A stretch of DNA of 64,000 bases from JAJFUV01 sp964384215 (GCA_964384215.1 CAYLLB010000012.1:51468-115467); one strand, 5' to 3'. Shown: positions 37,560 through 47,181, numbered from the stretch's first letter. The notes: a model not told the origin generated them from the letters alone. Numbers and translations are program-made.

Positions 37560-37988
37560 ATGCATCGCCTGAAAGATGTGCTCAATCCACGCGGGCCGTC
37601 GACCGTGGGTCCCGATGCGAGCGTTGTCGAGGCCGCCCGCCGCATGGCGGAGCGCAATGTTGGCGCTATCCTGGTTCTGGATGGCGATAATCTGCTGGGA
37701 ATCTTCAGCGAACGCGACGTGATGACGCGGGTGGTCGCCGAGGGCTTGGATCCCGTCTCTACGCCCGTCCGGTTCGTCATGAGCACAACGCTCGCCACCA
37801 TTGACGAGTCCGCCACCGTGGAGCAGGCCGGCAAGCTCATGGATGAACACAAGTGCCGGCATCTGCCCGTAATGCGCGAAGGCAAGGTGGTAGGCGTAAT
37901 CTCCATGCGCGACCTGATGCACGTCGAGATTGAGTCCAAGACCGACGAAATCCGGCATATGCAGGCTTACATACAGACGGGCCGGTAG
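37560..37988 (+). CDS. CBS-domain-pair protein
   Basis: A 142-residue protein made of two CBS motifs (Bateman module) and little else: first VGPDASVVEAARRMAERNVGAILVLDGDNLLGIFSERDVMTR, second TIDESATVEQAGKLMDEHKCRHLPVMREGKVVGVISMRDLM. Such modules bind adenine nucleotides and sense energy state or act as regulators of unknown partners. A strong purine-rich site precedes the ATG. A flavin reductase gene follows after 58 bases. Confidence 0.92.
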   Translation: MHRLKDVLNPRGPSTVGPDASVVEAARRMAERNVGAILVLDGDNLLGIFSERDVMTRVVAEGLDPVSTPVRFVMSTTLATIDESATVEQAGKLMDEHKCRHLPVMREGKVVGVISMRDLMHVEIESKTDEIRHMQAYIQTGR

Positions 37989-38024
37989 CCGCTCTGCGCC
38001 TCGCACGGCATCCGGCAGGAACCG

Positions 38025-38050
38025 CCCCGCATCCAAATAAGCGGGGATGC
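38025..38050 (+). promoter_or_regulatory. Two competing hairpins at the start codon of the flavin reductase
   Basis: Hairpin A pairs CCCCGC (38025-38030) with GCGGGG (38041-38046), the only Shine-Dalgarno-like sequence, directly beside the ATG. Hairpin B pairs GCATCC (38029-38034) with GGATGC (38045-38050), which contains the ATG. Both have six perfect pairs and 10-base loops and cannot form together. They may control translation. Confidence 0.35.
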
Positions 38051-38745
38051 AAGAATATCACGCGAAGCTCATAGCACTACGCGACCTTGCGCCTGAGGTG
38101 CGGCACTTCGTCTTTGAGGTCGCCGGGACCGGCCGTGTCGACTTCACCCCGGGGCAGTTCGTCTCCGTCACCGAGCGGATCGGCGGACGGGACGTCACGC
38201 GGGCCTACTCAATCGCTTCTCCACCAGACGGCAAATGCATCGAGTTGTGTCTGAACCGCGTGGCGGACGGCCTGGTTTCTCCGCACCTGTTCGACCTGCG
38301 GCCGGGGGACAGTGTGCGCTTATCCGAACCGCTCGGATACTTCGTCCCGCGGCGCCCGTTGAGCGATTCGGTCTTTATCGCCACGGGCACCGGAATCGCG
38401 CCTATCCGCTCCATCCTGCACCATGTGCTCCGGAAAGGTACCGGCCGGCGCCTCACGTTGCTGTTTGGGGCCCGCTACGAAGCCCGCCTGCTATACCGCC
38501 AGGAATTCGAGAAGCTTGCCTCGGAGCACCCGAACTTCCGCTTCCTGCCGGCTTTGAGCCGGCCGGACGAGTTCTGGCACGGCCGCACCGGCCACGTACA
38601 GGCGTATCTGGATGAAGCCCTGGGAGATTCGCACGACCTCGACGTTTACGTCTGCGGCCTGAAAGCCATGGTAGACGACGTTCGCGCCGAGTTGAAGCGC
38701 CGCGGCTTCGACCGCAAGCGGATCATTTACGAGAAGTACGACTGA
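38047..38745 (+). CDS. Ferredoxin/flavodoxin-NADP+ reductase family protein
   Basis: A 232-residue FAD-dependent oxidoreductase with the FNR fold. The FAD-binding motif is RAYSIASPP, the NAD(P)-binding motif is FIATGTGIAPIRSIL, and DVYVCGLKAMVDDVR is the C-terminal CGPxxM-like region. It lacks a fused ferredoxin domain. Physiological partners could be a ferredoxin or flavodoxin, but none is nearby. Its start codon lies at the foot of a GC-rich hairpin. Confidence 0.88.
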   Translation: MQEYHAKLIALRDLAPEVRHFVFEVAGTGRVDFTPGQFVSVTERIGGRDVTRAYSIASPPDGKCIELCLNRVADGLVSPHLFDLRPGDSVRLSEPLGYFVPRRPLSDSVFIATGTGIAPIRSILHHVLRKGTGRRLTLLFGARYEARLLYRQEFEKLASEHPNFRFLPALSRPDEFWHGRTGHVQAYLDEALGDSHDLDVYVCGLKAMVDDVRAELKRRGFDRKRIIYEKYD

Positions 38746-38774
38746 AGCGTGCTTGTGTCCTAAAATCGAAGTAA

Positions 38775-39020
38775 ATGCCCACGGGCTTGCGCGTTCTCGT
38801 TCTGTCCGTCGCCCTGCTGCTGGTATTCGGGGGATCCGTCGCCATCCTGCTGCGCGTGCTTCCGAGTCCGCACACCGAGCAGGACTATCTGGTCGCCGGC
38901 GGCGTGGCCACCTTGGTCACGATGCTCGCTCTCTTCGTCGTCCTCATTACCACGTGGGTGAAAGCCCCGGACGTATTCTATCGGAAGCGAAACAACACAG
39001 CGAACAAGGACGAAGGATAA
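38775..39020 (+). CDS. Small two-helix membrane protein, unknown function
   Basis: An 81-residue protein with two hydrophobic segments (about residues 6-27 and 40-63) and a charged tail (YRKRNNTANKDEG). I do not recognise a family. It lies 29 bases after the flavin reductase and 21 bases before the GH106-type hydrolase on the same strand, so it may share their transcript. Confidence 0.6.
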   Translation: MPTGLRVLVLSVALLLVFGGSVAILLRVLPSPHTEQDYLVAGGVATLVTMLALFVVLITTWVKAPDVFYRKRNNTANKDEG

Positions 39021-39041
39021 TCCCTAAGGAGGTCGGCAACC

Positions 39042-42000
39042 ATGAGAAAGCTCGGGTTGTTGCTCGTTTTGTGTGGGATGTGGCCCTGCCTCGCGGCGGG
39101 TGACCGAACGCTGGAGAACGCATTTCTGAAGCCTCCGGAGCCGGCTTGGCCTTGGGTCTACTGGATATGGTCGGACGGCAACCTCACCCGCGAGGGCATT
39201 ACCGCGGATCTGGAAGCCATGCGCCGGGTGGGCATCCGCGGAGTCCTGGTCATGGAGGTGGAACTGGAGGTTCCCAAAGGCCCCGTGCGATTTCTCAGCC
39301 CCCAGTGGCGCGAATTGTTCCGCCACGTTATGGCGGAAGCCTCACGACTAGGAATCACTGTTGTCATGAACAACGATGGCGGCTGGTGCGGAAGCGGAGG
39401 GCCGTGGATCACGCCCGATTTGTCCATGCAGGTGGTTTCCTGGGCTGAGACGCGCCTCCAGGGTCCCCGTCACTTCGAGGGCGTGCTCCCGCGGCCCAAA
39501 ACCGTGCGGGAGTATTACCGTGACATCGCTGTGCTGGCTTTTCCGGTCCAGGGTGCTTCGATGCCGGCCTCGGCGCCCACCATCACTTATGGTCCGGAGC
39601 GGAAGCCGTTCGACGCGGCAAGACTCCTTGACGGCAATCCAGCCACGGTGGCCGCGCTGCCGCCGCTGCCGAAGGGCGTCCCGCTCGTGATCAACCTCGA
39701 TTTTCCCAAGCCTTTCGAGGCGCGCTCGCTGACGGTGGCGCTCGATGCATGGTATGCGCGGACAGATGCCGCCGTGGAGGTCTCCGAAGACGGCGAGAAC
39801 TACCGGCCGGTCGCCAGGTTCCTCGCCGCGTGGCCGTCCTCGTCTGTAAACTTCGATGCGGTCACCGCCCGCCATTTCCGCCTTTCCTTCGACCGCAATC
39901 GCCCCCAGCCGGCGATTGGTGAAATCGAAATCAGTGCGGACCGCCGCATCGAGGGTATTCCGTTCAAAGCGCTCTTCATCCACCACCGCCAGTTGCCGGC
40001 TTCATCGGGAACCGGCGCGCCCATTCAAACCATTGCCGGCCGCGAGCGGGTGCTGGACGTGACGTCGCATCTCGAAGCGGATGGCCGGTTCAGTTGGGAT
40101 GCGCCGGCAGGTGATTGGGTGCTGCTGCGCGTGGGCTACACCACCACCGGAAAGACCAACCATCCGGCTCCTCAGGAAAGCGTGGGGTTGGAATGCGACA
40201 AGCTGAGCAAGCGGGCGGCCGAAGTCCACTTCGCCGGATTCATGGAGAAGCTGCTCGAGGACCAACGCACAGTCGGGGGCAACGCCCTGCGCTACGCCCA
40301 CATCGACAGTTGGGAGGTGGGTAGCCAGAATTGGACGCCCGCCTTCCGCGAGGAATTCCAGAAGCGCCGCGGCTACGATCCGCTGCCTTTCCTGCCCGTG
40401 GTCACCGGCCGGGCAATCGAGAGCGAAGAGATTACCGAACGTTTCCTCTGGGACTGGCGCCGCACCATCGCGGATCTGATTCAGGACAACTACGCCGGCC
40501 ACATGGCGAAGTTGAGTCACGCGCGTGGGCTGAAACTGTCGATGGAGGCCTACGGCGGCGGCCCGCTCGACGACATCCCCCTTGCCGGACGGGCTGACTT
40601 GCCGGTCAGCGAGTTCTGGACCGGCAAGGAACTCTACGAGTCCTGGGTCGGGGAGGAACCGCACCCCATCAATAAGGAAATGATCTCGGCCGGACACGTC
40701 TATGGGCGCCCGGTGATCGCAGCCGAAGCCTTCACCGCCGTCGCCCGCAACGCCAAATGGATGAACCATCCCTTCCGGATGAAAGCACTGGGCGATACCA
40801 TGTTCGCCCTTGGAGTCAACCGTTTCATCTTCCACCGCTACGCCATGCAGCCCTGGACCAATCGGGCGCCGGGCATGACCATGGGGCAGTACGGTGTCCA
40901 TTTCGAGCGCACGAACACGTGGTGGGAGATGAGCACCGCATATCTGACCTACCTGGCGCGTTGTCAGCACCTTTTGCAGCAGGGACGTTTCGTGGCCGAC
41001 GTCGCCTACCTCAACAGCGAGAAGGCTCCCAACCTACACCCGGGCCGCGAGGCGCTCACGCCATCCATGCCGGCCGGCTATGATTACGACATCGTACCGC
41101 CGGAAGTGCTTCTCACGGCGGCAAAAGTCGAGCAGGGCCGGATCACGCTCGCAAGCGGCATGAAGTACCGCGTGCTGGTGCTGCCTTCGGGCGATACCAT
41201 GCGGCCTGCCCTGCTCGAAAAGATCAAGCAACTGGTGGCAGACGGGGCTACCGTAATCGGACCGCCGCCACACCGTTCTCCAAGCCTCACCGGCTATCCG
41301 GCCGCGGACGCCGAGGTGCGCCGTCTGGCGCGCGAGTTGTGGGGCGATTGCGACGGCAACAGCGTCAACGAGCACCGCTTCGGGAAGGGCAAAATCGTTT
41401 GGGGCGTTCCCATAGGCGACGTGCTCCGCGGCTTCGGCCCGATGCCCGATTTCAGCGTGATCGGGCCGCGCACCGCGCAGACAGTGAACTACATTCACCG
41501 CTTGATCGACGGCACCGACGTCTACTTCGTCGCCAGCCCGCAGGCCGGGGAGACGACTTTCCTCTGTTCCTTCCGCGTCTCCGGCCGCGCGCCAGAACTG
41601 TGGTGGCCCGATACGGGACGTATCGAGCGCATTGCCGTTTACGATACGGTGCCGGAAGGCACGCGAATCCCCATCCGGCTCGGACCTTACGGGAGCGTGT
41701 TTGTTGTCTTCCCGAAAGACGGCTCTCCGGTTGACCAGGTTGTCGCTGCAACCCGCGACAACATCGAGATCACCGGCATGCAAGGCACTTCGCCCACGGA
41801 TTTGCGAAGATCCCAACAAGGCATCCGGATCGAGCGCGCCGAAGGGGGAGGTTTCGAACTGGAAACGGCACGAGGCGGAGCGTACGAACTGCGTACCGCG
41901 TCCGGCCGGCGGCTCCGGCATGAGGTCCCCTCGTTGCCTTCCCCGATCGAGATTGCCGGACCCTGGACCGTTGACTTCCCCAAAGGCTGGGGAGCCCCTC

Positions 42001-42548
42001 CGCGGATCACTCTGGAGAAGCTGATCTCGTGGACCGCGCACCCGGATCCAGGAGTGAAGTATTTTTCCGGCACGGTCAGCTACCGGCGCCAGATTCAGAT
42101 ACCCAAGACCGCGCTTGGCGCACACCACAGGCTATACCTGGACCTGGGACGCGTGGAGGTGATGGCCGAGGTTCTCTTGAACGGACATAGCGCCGGCATC
42201 GTGTGGAAACCGCCGTACCGTGTGGATGTGACGAACTCCGCGCGTGCCGGGTCAAACGACCTGGAGATCCGCGTGGTGAACCTGTGGCCCAACCGGCTTA
42301 TCGGGGACGCGCACCTGCCCGAAGACACCGAATGGAACGGCCCGAGCATACGACGCTGGCCGCAGTGGCTGCTCGAAGGGAAGCCGAGCCCGACAGGCCG
42401 CGTCACCTTCACGACCTGGAAACACTGGGCCAAGGACGACCCTCTATTCGAATCGGGGCTCCTGGGGCCCGTCAGATTGGAACAGTGGGCGGTCTCGCGT
42501 TTTTGGCCGGAGCTTTCCTACGCGGGGCGGACTTCCACTTTGTCGTAG
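39042..42548 (+). CDS. Large secreted glycoside hydrolase, GH106 alpha-L-rhamnosidase-like
   Basis: A 1,168-residue secreted protein (signal MRKLGLLLVLCGMWPCLAAG). The opening WPWVYWIWSDGNLTREGITADLEAMRRVGIRGVLVMEVE resembles the TIM-barrel start of GH106 enzymes. Beta-sandwich inserts occur around residues 165-310, a second half-barrel with a Glu in HIDSWEVGSQNW, and a C-terminal galactose-binding-like module with NGHSAGIVWKPPYRVDVT. GH106 enzymes release L-rhamnose from plant or microbial polysaccharides. Catalytic residues were not assigned. AAGGAGG precedes the ATG. Its last 31 bases overlap the convergent pfkB-type gene. Confidence 0.78.
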   Translation: MRKLGLLLVLCGMWPCLAAGDRTLENAFLKPPEPAWPWVYWIWSDGNLTREGITADLEAMRRVGIRGVLVMEVELEVPKGPVRFLSPQWRELFRHVMAEASRLGITVVMNNDGGWCGSGGPWITPDLSMQVVSWAETRLQGPRHFEGVLPRPKTVREYYRDIAVLAFPVQGASMPASAPTITYGPERKPFDAARLLDGNPATVAALPPLPKGVPLVINLDFPKPFEARSLTVALDAWYARTDAAVEVSEDGENYRPVARFLAAWPSSSVNFDAVTARHFRLSFDRNRPQPAIGEIEISADRRIEGIPFKALFIHHRQLPASSGTGAPIQTIAGRERVLDVTSHLEADGRFSWDAPAGDWVLLRVGYTTTGKTNHPAPQESVGLECDKLSKRAAEVHFAGFMEKLLEDQRTVGGNALRYAHIDSWEVGSQNWTPAFREEFQKRRGYDPLPFLPVVTGRAIESEEITERFLWDWRRTIADLIQDNYAGHMAKLSHARGLKLSMEAYGGGPLDDIPLAGRADLPVSEFWTGKELYESWVGEEPHPINKEMISAGHVYGRPVIAAEAFTAVARNAKWMNHPFRMKALGDTMFALGVNRFIFHRYAMQPWTNRAPGMTMGQYGVHFERTNTWWEMSTAYLTYLARCQHLLQQGRFVADVAYLNSEKAPNLHPGREALTPSMPAGYDYDIVPPEVLLTAAKVEQGRITLASGMKYRVLVLPSGDTMRPALLEKIKQLVADGATVIGPPPHRSPSLTGYPAADAEVRRLARELWGDCDGNSVNEHRFGKGKIVWGVPIGDVLRGFGPMPDFSVIGPRTAQTVNYIHRLIDGTDVYFVASPQAGETTFLCSFRVSGRAPELWWPDTGRIERIAVYDTVPEGTRIPIRLGPYGSVFVVFPKDGSPVDQVVAATRDNIEITGMQGTSPTDLRRSQQGIRIERAEGGGFELETARGGAYELRTASGRRLRHEVPSLPSPIEIAGPWTVDFPKGWGAPPRITLEKLISWTAHPDPGVKYFSGTVSYRRQIQIPKTALGAHHRLYLDLGRVEVMAEVLLNGHSAGIVWKPPYRVDVTNSARAGSNDLEIRVVNLWPNRLIGDAHLPEDTEWNGPSIRRWPQWLLEGKPSPTGRVTFTTWKHWAKDDPLFESGLLGPVRLEQWAVSRFWPELSYAGRTSTLS

Positions 42549-43444
42549 ATGAGCTTGGCTTGCTCGAGCGATGCGAAACGCACGCCCGGCAGTTTGGCCG
42601 AAGCCGTGCCCTCAGCCACGCCCCAGCGCACGGCGTCCGGGAAGTCCAGGCCTTTGTTCATGGCCCAAACGAAGGCGGCCGCCAGAGCGTCGCCGGCGCC
42701 AATGGGGCAAACGGCGTCGACGCGAGGCGCTATCGCCTCGATCAATCCACGGTTGTAGGCTCCTACCGCGCCGCGGCTGCCGAGCGACAATACAACGGCT
42801 TCGGCCCCCATCTCCTTGATGCGCGCAGCCGCGCCCAGGAAGTGGCTCCGCATGATGAGAGCCGTGTTCAGAAGCCGTTCCGCCTCCTGCTGGTTGGGCG
42901 ATACCACGGTAGGGTGCGCTTCCAGGCTTTCAAGCAGCGCTTCCCCGTCCGTGTCGACAAGTACCTTCACATGGGCTTTCTTCGCCGTCGCAATCAGCCT
43001 GGCGTAGAAATCCGTTGCGACGTCGGGCGGCAGGCTTCCGCACAGCATCAGCCACTCGGCCTGCCTCAAGTGCTTCTCGACCGTCTTGCTCAGCCGCTTC
43101 AACTCGCTCGCATCCATGGAAGGACCCAGTTCGTTGAGCTTGACTGTGAGCCCCTGGCGGTCTGTGATCGTCAAGTTCGTGCGAATTTCGTTTCGGATGC
43201 GGACGAACTCCACGGGAAAACTCGAGGCCTTCAGCATCTTCTCGAAACGCTCGCCGCCCCCGGCGCCGGAGGTCGTGATGGCCAGGGTCTGGCCGCCGAA
43301 GGAATGGATCACGCCGCTGGCGTTAATGCCGCGCCCACCCGCCGCCTCGCTGGTGGAAAGGATGTAAGCGCGGTCCTCGAACACCAGGCGATCGGCCATC
43401 ACATTGCGGTCGATGGCCGGATTGATGGTAAGGGTTACGATCAA
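42518..43444 (-). CDS. PfkB-family sugar kinase (1-phosphofructokinase / tagatose-6-phosphate kinase type)
   Basis: A 308-residue ribokinase-fold kinase. The opening MIVTLTINPAIDRN and AAGGRGINASGVI match the FruK/LacC branch that phosphorylates fructose 1-phosphate or tagatose 6-phosphate. The catalytic Asp is in PIGAGDALAAAF near residue 253. The start is TTG at 43444, chosen because family members begin exactly there. No PTS fructose genes are adjacent, so the substrate is open. Its 3' end overlaps the GH106-like gene. Confidence 0.88.
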   Translation of the reverse strand: MIVTLTINPAIDRNVMADRLVFEDRAYILSTSEAAGGRGINASGVIHSFGGQTLAITTSGAGGGERFEKMLKASSFPVEFVRIRNEIRTNLTITDRQGLTVKLNELGPSMDASELKRLSKTVEKHLRQAEWLMLCGSLPPDVATDFYARLIATAKKAHVKVLVDTDGEALLESLEAHPTVVSPNQQEAERLLNTALIMRSHFLGAAARIKEMGAEAVVLSLGSRGAVGAYNRGLIEAIAPRVDAVCPIGAGDALAAAFVWAMNKGLDFPDAVRWGVAEGTASAKLPGVRFASLEQAKLIYDKVEVRPA

Positions 43445-43505
43445 GCCATCATTTTAGCCCAATGCGGCAAATCGAAAACGGATGCCGGAATGTTAATCTG
43501 AGGGC

Positions 43506-44405
43506 TTGCCACTGTCTCCCCGATTCAAAGCGTACACGGCTTTCGCGGCGGTGTGCTTCTTCTGGGGGACCACATACCTCACCATCAGGATGTCGCTCGA
43601 AGCGTTCCCGCCGCTCCTCGTGGTTGGCGCGCGCTTCACGCTGGCCGGATTGATTACGCTGGCCGGCGCTCGCCTCGCGCGAGCGCGGCTGCCGCGCGGC
43701 CGTGAATTGTGGCAGTGCATCGCCAACGGTATGCTCATCCTGGGAGTGGGCAATACTGCGCTGGTTTACTCCGAAGTTTGGGTTCCCAGCGGCATGGCGG
43801 CGTTGATGCTGACCATCTCGCCCTTCTGGATGGTGGGCCTCGATGCGTTCGTTTTCAAGGGCACGAAGCTGCAGCTCATGACGGTGATTGGAATGCTGGT
43901 TGGCCTTTCTGGTGTGTTGCTGCTCATCGGCCCGGACGCCCTGGATGCTCGAACCGGCGCGAGCATGGTGGCGGGCTTTCTGGTGCTGCAAGCCGGGAGC
44001 GTCTCGTGGAACGTCGGTTCGCTGCTCCAGCGGCGCCAACCGGCGCTGGTGCATCCAGTCGTGAGCGCCGGCGTGCAACAACTGGCTGTCGGCATAGCGG
44101 CGCTGGCCATGGCGGCCATTGTCCCGGGCCAAGCCGTGCACTGGAGCGCGCGGGGCGCCGGTGCCCTGCTCTACCTAGTGGTCTTCGGATCGCTGGTCGG
44201 CTACAGTGCCTATCTCTACGCGCTCGACCACCTCCCCGTGCCGGTCCTCTCGCTCTACACGTACGTCAACCCTGTCGTTGCCGTCATACTGGGTTGGGTC
44301 TTCTATCGCGAGCCGTTTACGCTGACCGATGCCCTGGCCGTGCCGCTCATCTTCTGCGGCATCGCCGTCGTCAGGCGCTCTCAACTGGCCGTGTCAACGA
44401 GATGA
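43506..44405 (+). CDS. EamA/RhaT-type transporter (drug/metabolite exporter family)
   Basis: A 299-residue membrane protein with two EamA repeats and about ten predicted helices: first repeat begins FAAVCFFWGTTYLTIRMSLE, second VAGFLVLQAGSVSWNVGSLL. Members export amino acids or other metabolites. The start is TTG at 43506 (in-frame stop at 43494); a CTG at 43512 is possible, since the nearest GAGGG is too close to the TTG. Its end overlaps the convergent zinc-ribbon gene by 12 bases. Confidence 0.88.
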   Translation: MPLSPRFKAYTAFAAVCFFWGTTYLTIRMSLEAFPPLLVVGARFTLAGLITLAGARLARARLPRGRELWQCIANGMLILGVGNTALVYSEVWVPSGMAALMLTISPFWMVGLDAFVFKGTKLQLMTVIGMLVGLSGVLLLIGPDALDARTGASMVAGFLVLQAGSVSWNVGSLLQRRQPALVHPVVSAGVQQLAVGIAALAMAAIVPGQAVHWSARGAGALLYLVVFGSLVGYSAYLYALDHLPVPVLSLYTYVNPVVAVILGWVFYREPFTLTDALAVPLIFCGIAVVRRSQLAVSTR

Positions 44406-45119
44406 GTTCTTCTTTTCGAACATCCGCGCGGCAAGGCCGCCGCCCACCGTCGGCAGCAGTGTGTAGATAAGGAACAGCATGAGCAGGGCGAAGATCAGGA
44501 TCAAGGCCATGCCGCCGGGCGATTCAAGAACGGCCAGCATCTGATTCAGATCCACGCCGGCCGGCGCCCGATTCGCAAACTGCTTGCGGTAGAACGCGGC
44601 GAGTCCTTCCTGACTCGAAATGGAAATGATGGTGATGGTGAAGAACACCATGGCGATCACGAAGCAGAATATGCCGGTGATCCAGCCCATACGGAATCCT
44701 CCACGCACGGTAACGGCCATGCCGCTGCGGCGCAGGTAGAAGCGCACGGCGAAGAACCCCGCGAAGAGCAGCCAGAGGAGCATCCATGGGAAGGTCAGAA
44801 GGATCGGGGTGGGCAGCGAAATGAACAGGCTGGCAAGCGCCGCCGCAAGAAATGCCGAGCGCACGGCGGGACCGTTGTGGAAACCGATTTCCGGCGCGGC
44901 CGGGGGCAAGGGAGGAGCTGCCGGCGCCGGAATGACCGGTTCGGCAACCGGTTCCACCTCGCCGGTGGATGTCTCTACCGCGACGATTTCGCGCTGCGGT
45001 TTGCCGCATTTGTGACAGAACAGCGCATCGGGAGGAAGCTGGGCTCCGCAGGTACAATACTCAGCCACAAGCCCAGTTTCCCGCACGCGGCTGCCGTTCG
45101 GCAAGTCTTCGTCTTCCAT
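44394..45119 (-). CDS. Zinc-ribbon membrane protein, unknown function
   Basis: A 241-residue protein. A zinc ribbon near the N-terminus (YCTCGAQLPPDALFCHKCGKP) is followed by a Pro/Glu/Ala-rich linker and several hydrophobic segments (about residues 92-130, 145-172 and 208-230). Such proteins are common but poorly understood. It is the last gene of an apparent htpX-rlmI operon, starting 9 bases after the methyltransferase stop. Confidence 0.78.
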   Translation of the reverse strand: MEDEDLPNGSRVRETGLVAEYCTCGAQLPPDALFCHKCGKPQREIVAVETSTGEVEPVAEPVIPAPAAPPLPPAAPEIGFHNGPAVRSAFLAAALASLFISLPTPILLTFPWMLLWLLFAGFFAVRFYLRRSGMAVTVRGGFRMGWITGIFCFVIAMVFFTITIISISSQEGLAAFYRKQFANRAPAGVDLNQMLAVLESPGGMALILIFALLMLFLIYTLLPTVGGGLAARMFEKKNSSR

Positions 45120-45128
45120 CCGCCATGC

Positions 45129-46298
45129 TCAGAGCACTTCGAGGATCAGGCACTTCAGGTAATGCGTCTCGGGAACGGTGAGCAGGATGGGATGATCGGA
45201 CGATTGCGCGCGGCGTTCGAGAACCCGCAGCGTGCGGTGCGCGTCCAGCGCTGCCTCGGCCACGGTCTCCAGCAGCATCGCCTCGCTCATGTGAAACGAG
45301 CAGGAGCACGTCACCAGAATGCCTCCCGGGCCCAGCAGCTTCAGCGCGCGCAGGTTGATCTCTTTGTAGCCGCGCAGGGCGCCGCCCGTGGCGCCCCGCG
45401 TCTTGGCGAACGCCGGAGGATCCAGCACCACGGTCGAGAACTTACGCCCCGCGGCGGCGTAACCCGCCAGGAGATCGAAAACGTTGGCTTCGCGGAAGCG
45501 TACGTTTTCAATGCGGTTGGAGGAGCGATTGGCTTCCGCCGTCGACAATGCCTCCGCCGAGGAGTCCACGCCTTCCACGCTCGCGCAGCGCGACGCAAGG
45601 TGCAGCGCGAAGCCGCCGGTAGAGGTGAAGCAGTCCAGGGCGTCGCCATGCGCGTGTCGGGCCGCCGCGAGGTAATTTTCGCGCTGGTCCAGGAACACGC
45701 CGGTCTTCTGCCCGTGCAGCAGGTCCGCCTGCCAGTCGAGGCCGTTCATCCGCACGCGGACCGGACCGTCGAGCGAGCCCGCCAGCAGGCGCGACTCGAT
45801 CGGCAGGGCTTCCTTCGCGCGCACCGGCGCGTCGTTGCGAAGCACGATGGCACGCGGCGCGTACAGTTCAGCGAGACACGAAGCGATCGCTTCGCGCGAA
45901 TGGTCCATGCCCTGGTCGAGCGTCTGCATCACGAAGGCGTCGTCGTAGCGGTCGATGATGAGGCCGGGCAGCAGGTCCGCTTCGGCGTGCACAAGACGGT
46001 AGGCGTTCGAATCGGCTACCATGCGGGTGCGGTGGGCTGCCGCCGCGCTGATGCGCCGGTGGAAGAAGTCCCGATCCACGACGGCCGGCTCGCGCGCCAG
46101 CATCCGCAGGGTAATCTGCGACGCGGCGCTGTAATGCGCCACGCCCAGCAACCTGCTCCGGAAGTCGACTACTCTCACGACGTCACCGGCTTTGGCTTCG
46201 CCGCGGTCCTCCACATCGCTTGCAAAGACCCACGGATGGCCGCACGCGACGCGGTCTGCCCCTTTACGGGAAATCCGAACCGTTGGATACGGGGTCAA
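45129..46298 (-). CDS. rlmI: 23S rRNA (cytosine-C5)-methyltransferase, RlmI-like
   Basis: A 389-residue class I SAM methyltransferase with an N-terminal PUA domain (GHPWVFASDVE) and EEHD-like middle domain. The SAM motif is DCFTSTGGFALHLA; the catalytic region has LDPPAFAKT and a Cys in VTCSCSFH. RlmI modifies C1962 of 23S rRNA in E. coli. The start TTG at 46298 has AGGGA close upstream, but the true start could be slightly different. It follows htpX by 10 bases. Confidence 0.85.
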   Translation of the reverse strand: MTPYPTVRISRKGADRVACGHPWVFASDVEDRGEAKAGDVVRVVDFRSRLLGVAHYSAASQITLRMLAREPAVVDRDFFHRRISAAAAHRTRMVADSNAYRLVHAEADLLPGLIIDRYDDAFVMQTLDQGMDHSREAIASCLAELYAPRAIVLRNDAPVRAKEALPIESRLLAGSLDGPVRVRMNGLDWQADLLHGQKTGVFLDQRENYLAAARHAHGDALDCFTSTGGFALHLASRCASVEGVDSSAEALSTAEANRSSNRIENVRFREANVFDLLAGYAAAGRKFSTVVLDPPAFAKTRGATGGALRGYKEINLRALKLLGPGGILVTCSCSFHMSEAMLLETVAEAALDAHRTLRVLERRAQSSDHPILLTVPETHYLKCLILEVL

Positions 46299-46308
46299 TA
46301 GTCCCTGC

Positions 46309-47154
46309 CTAACGCATCGCCATCAGGCGCGCGATGCGCTGCTCGGTCGAAGGGTGCGTCGAAAAAAGACGCAGCAGCGCGGAGCCCGTGAACGGCTTAA
46401 TGATGAACATGTGCGCGGTGGCCGGCGAGGCGTCCATCGGAATGCGCTTGGAATACGTCTCCAGTTTCTGCAGCGCGCTCACCAGGCCGTAAGGACCGCC
46501 GGTGTATTGCGCCGCGCTGGCGTCGGCGCCGTATTCCCGCGTGCGGGAAATGGCCATTTGTATGAGCAGGGCGGCGATGGGGGCCACGATCATCATGAAC
46601 AGCATGCCCAGGATGTTGTTGTCGCCGTCATCGTCGTCCCTGCGGCCGCCGCCGAAGAACATCGCCATGCGGGCCACCATCGTGATAGCAGCGGCGATGG
46701 TGGCGGCGATGGAACTGATGAGGATGTCCCGGTTCTTAACGTGCCCGAGCTCGTGCGCCAGCACTCCTTCCAATTCGCGGTCGTCCATGAGACTGAGCAG
46801 GCCACGCGTCACCGCCACGGAAGCGTGTGATGGATTGCGGCCCGTTGCAAAGGCATTCGGCGAATCTTCCGGGATGGCCCACAGCCTCGGCATCGGCAAG
46901 CCCATGCGCGAGGTCAGGTTGGCGACGATGGGACCGACACGCCGGTAGATCTCAGGATTCTGGGTCTCGCTCACCGGCTGCGCCGAATACATCGCCAGGG
47001 CGATCTTATCGGAGAAGAAGTAACTGGCAAAATTCATCGCCAGCGCCATCAGGAAGCCCATATACAGGCCGTTACGGCCTCCCATGGCCTCTCCCCCAAC
47101 CAACAACAACGCGGTCAACAAACCCAACAGAAGAACAGTTTTGACGGCATTCAT
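46309..47154 (-). CDS. htpX: Membrane zinc metalloprotease HtpX
   Basis: A 281-residue M48-family inner-membrane protease that degrades misfolded membrane proteins. Two N-terminal hydrophobic segments, then the HELGH zinc motif (134-138) and further membrane segments around residues 145-200. The third zinc ligand is the Glu in SRTREYGADA. Length is normal. It heads an operon with rlmI and a zinc-ribbon gene and lies next to hsp20, another stress gene. Confidence 0.95.
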   Translation of the reverse strand: MNAVKTVLLLGLLTALLLVGGEAMGGRNGLYMGFLMALAMNFASYFFSDKIALAMYSAQPVSETQNPEIYRRVGPIVANLTSRMGLPMPRLWAIPEDSPNAFATGRNPSHASVAVTRGLLSLMDDRELEGVLAHELGHVKNRDILISSIAATIAAAITMVARMAMFFGGGRRDDDDGDNNILGMLFMMIVAPIAALLIQMAISRTREYGADASAAQYTGGPYGLVSALQKLETYSKRIPMDASPATAHMFIIKPFTGSALLRLFSTHPSTEQRIARLMAMR

Positions 47155-47181
47155 GACGCCCTACCTTCTGCTATTCTCACA

